Positions 5,250 to 5,441 of a stretch of 5,441 nt of DNA are shown here, in pieces; the stretch's first letter is position 1; each line of letters starts with the position of its first letter. The translations under genes and the position numbers were made by a program. The DNA comes from Thermoprotei archaeon (GTDB lineage: Archaea; Thermoproteota; Methanomethylicia; Nezhaarchaeales; WYZ-LMO8): the NCBI GenBank assembly GCA_003650865.1, contig QMSN01000078.1, positions 1 to 5,441 on the forward strand. Reading direction: 5' to 3'. The notes under the pieces were generated by a model. It was not told the origin of the DNA and ran no database searches. It was given only the letters and a program-made list of their open reading frames with translations.

Positions 5250-5441
5250 GGCCATCCTAATGCCCTTGAGTCTCTCTAAGAGAGAAGACAGCTCACCGCC
5301 TATATACGACTTTTCGGCTATGAGCACCGTAGGCCTATTCGAAGAGTACTTCTCCAAGTACTCCTTGACCTCCTCAACCTCATGCTCGTATAGGCTTACC
5401 GACAACACCATGTTATCGAGCAGGACATCTCTAAGCTCCTC
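5247..5441 (-). CDS. C-terminal 64 residues of an unrecognised protein, 5' end beyond window
   Basis: The minus strand is open from the right edge (5441) to TAG at 5249–5247. The frame encodes a charged helical stretch (YEHEVEEVKEYLEKYSS), then a short strand NRPTVLIAEKSYIGGE and a final helix SSLLERLKGIRMA. This alternation looks like the end of an alpha/beta protein. I do not recognise the family. Codon use (AGG, AGA, ATA, CTC) matches the neighbours. It ends inside the ribosome-binding region of the radical SAM gene, so it is the upstream member of that operon and may share its pathway. Confidence 0.6.
   Translation of the reverse strand, partial: EELRDVLLDNMVLSVSLYEHEVEEVKEYLEKYSSNRPTVLIAEKSYIGGELSSLLERLKGIRMA

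Overview
This looks like chromosomal DNA of a thermophilic archaeon, probably of the Thermoproteota/TACK group; the finer placement is a guess. The evidence is an archaeal-type pelota gene, an archaeal thiolase–DUF35 gene pair, TATA-like boxes 25–35 bases upstream of starts, Shine-Dalgarno sequences of the GGAGGTGAT type, frequent GTG/TTG starts, heavy use of AGG/AGA for arginine and ATA for isoleucine, and very tight gene packing. No stretch longer than about 135 bases lacks a gene. I see no tRNA, rRNA, CRISPR array or insertion sequence.

Layout from left to right. (1) Positions 1–944, minus strand: most of the ribosome-rescue gene pelA, with its C-terminus beyond the left edge. (2) A divergent intergenic region with a clear TATA box for the plus-strand genes. 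(3) Positions 1079–2672, plus strand: a thiolase gene and a DUF35 zinc-ribbon/OB-fold gene as a two-gene operon. They are the acetoacetyl-CoA-forming and scaffold-type partners known from the archaeal mevalonate pathway, but HMG-CoA synthase is not beside them. (4) Positions 2747–3374, plus strand: a small DUF2283-like protein with a very acidic tail, then a DUF559-type (PD-(D/E)XK/Vsr-like) nuclease domain in the next frame. (5) Minus strand from 3672 down to 3379: a ten-cysteine DUF3795-like protein, convergent with the nuclease gene (4-base gap). (6) Minus strand from 5234 down to 3720: a radical SAM protein with an N-terminal cobalamin-binding-like region. (7) Minus strand, 5441–5247: the C-terminus of an unrecognised gene whose stop codon abuts the Shine-Dalgarno of the radical SAM gene.

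The most unusual spot is the DUF2283/DUF559 junction. The nuclease motif that should sit at its N-terminus (T-x-x-E) lies upstream of the first ATG, and no ordinary start codon lies between that motif and the DUF2283 stop. Either the nuclease starts inside the acidic-tail coding region, where the shifted frame encodes a strongly basic stretch, or the two are joined by a +1 frameshift at CCC-TAA, or there is an indel. The second point of interest is the radical SAM gene next to the cysteine-rich DUF3795 gene, a possible pair of metal-dependent proteins of unknown job. Several gene starts were reassigned using Shine-Dalgarno spacing (thiolase, DUF35, radical SAM, possibly pelA).
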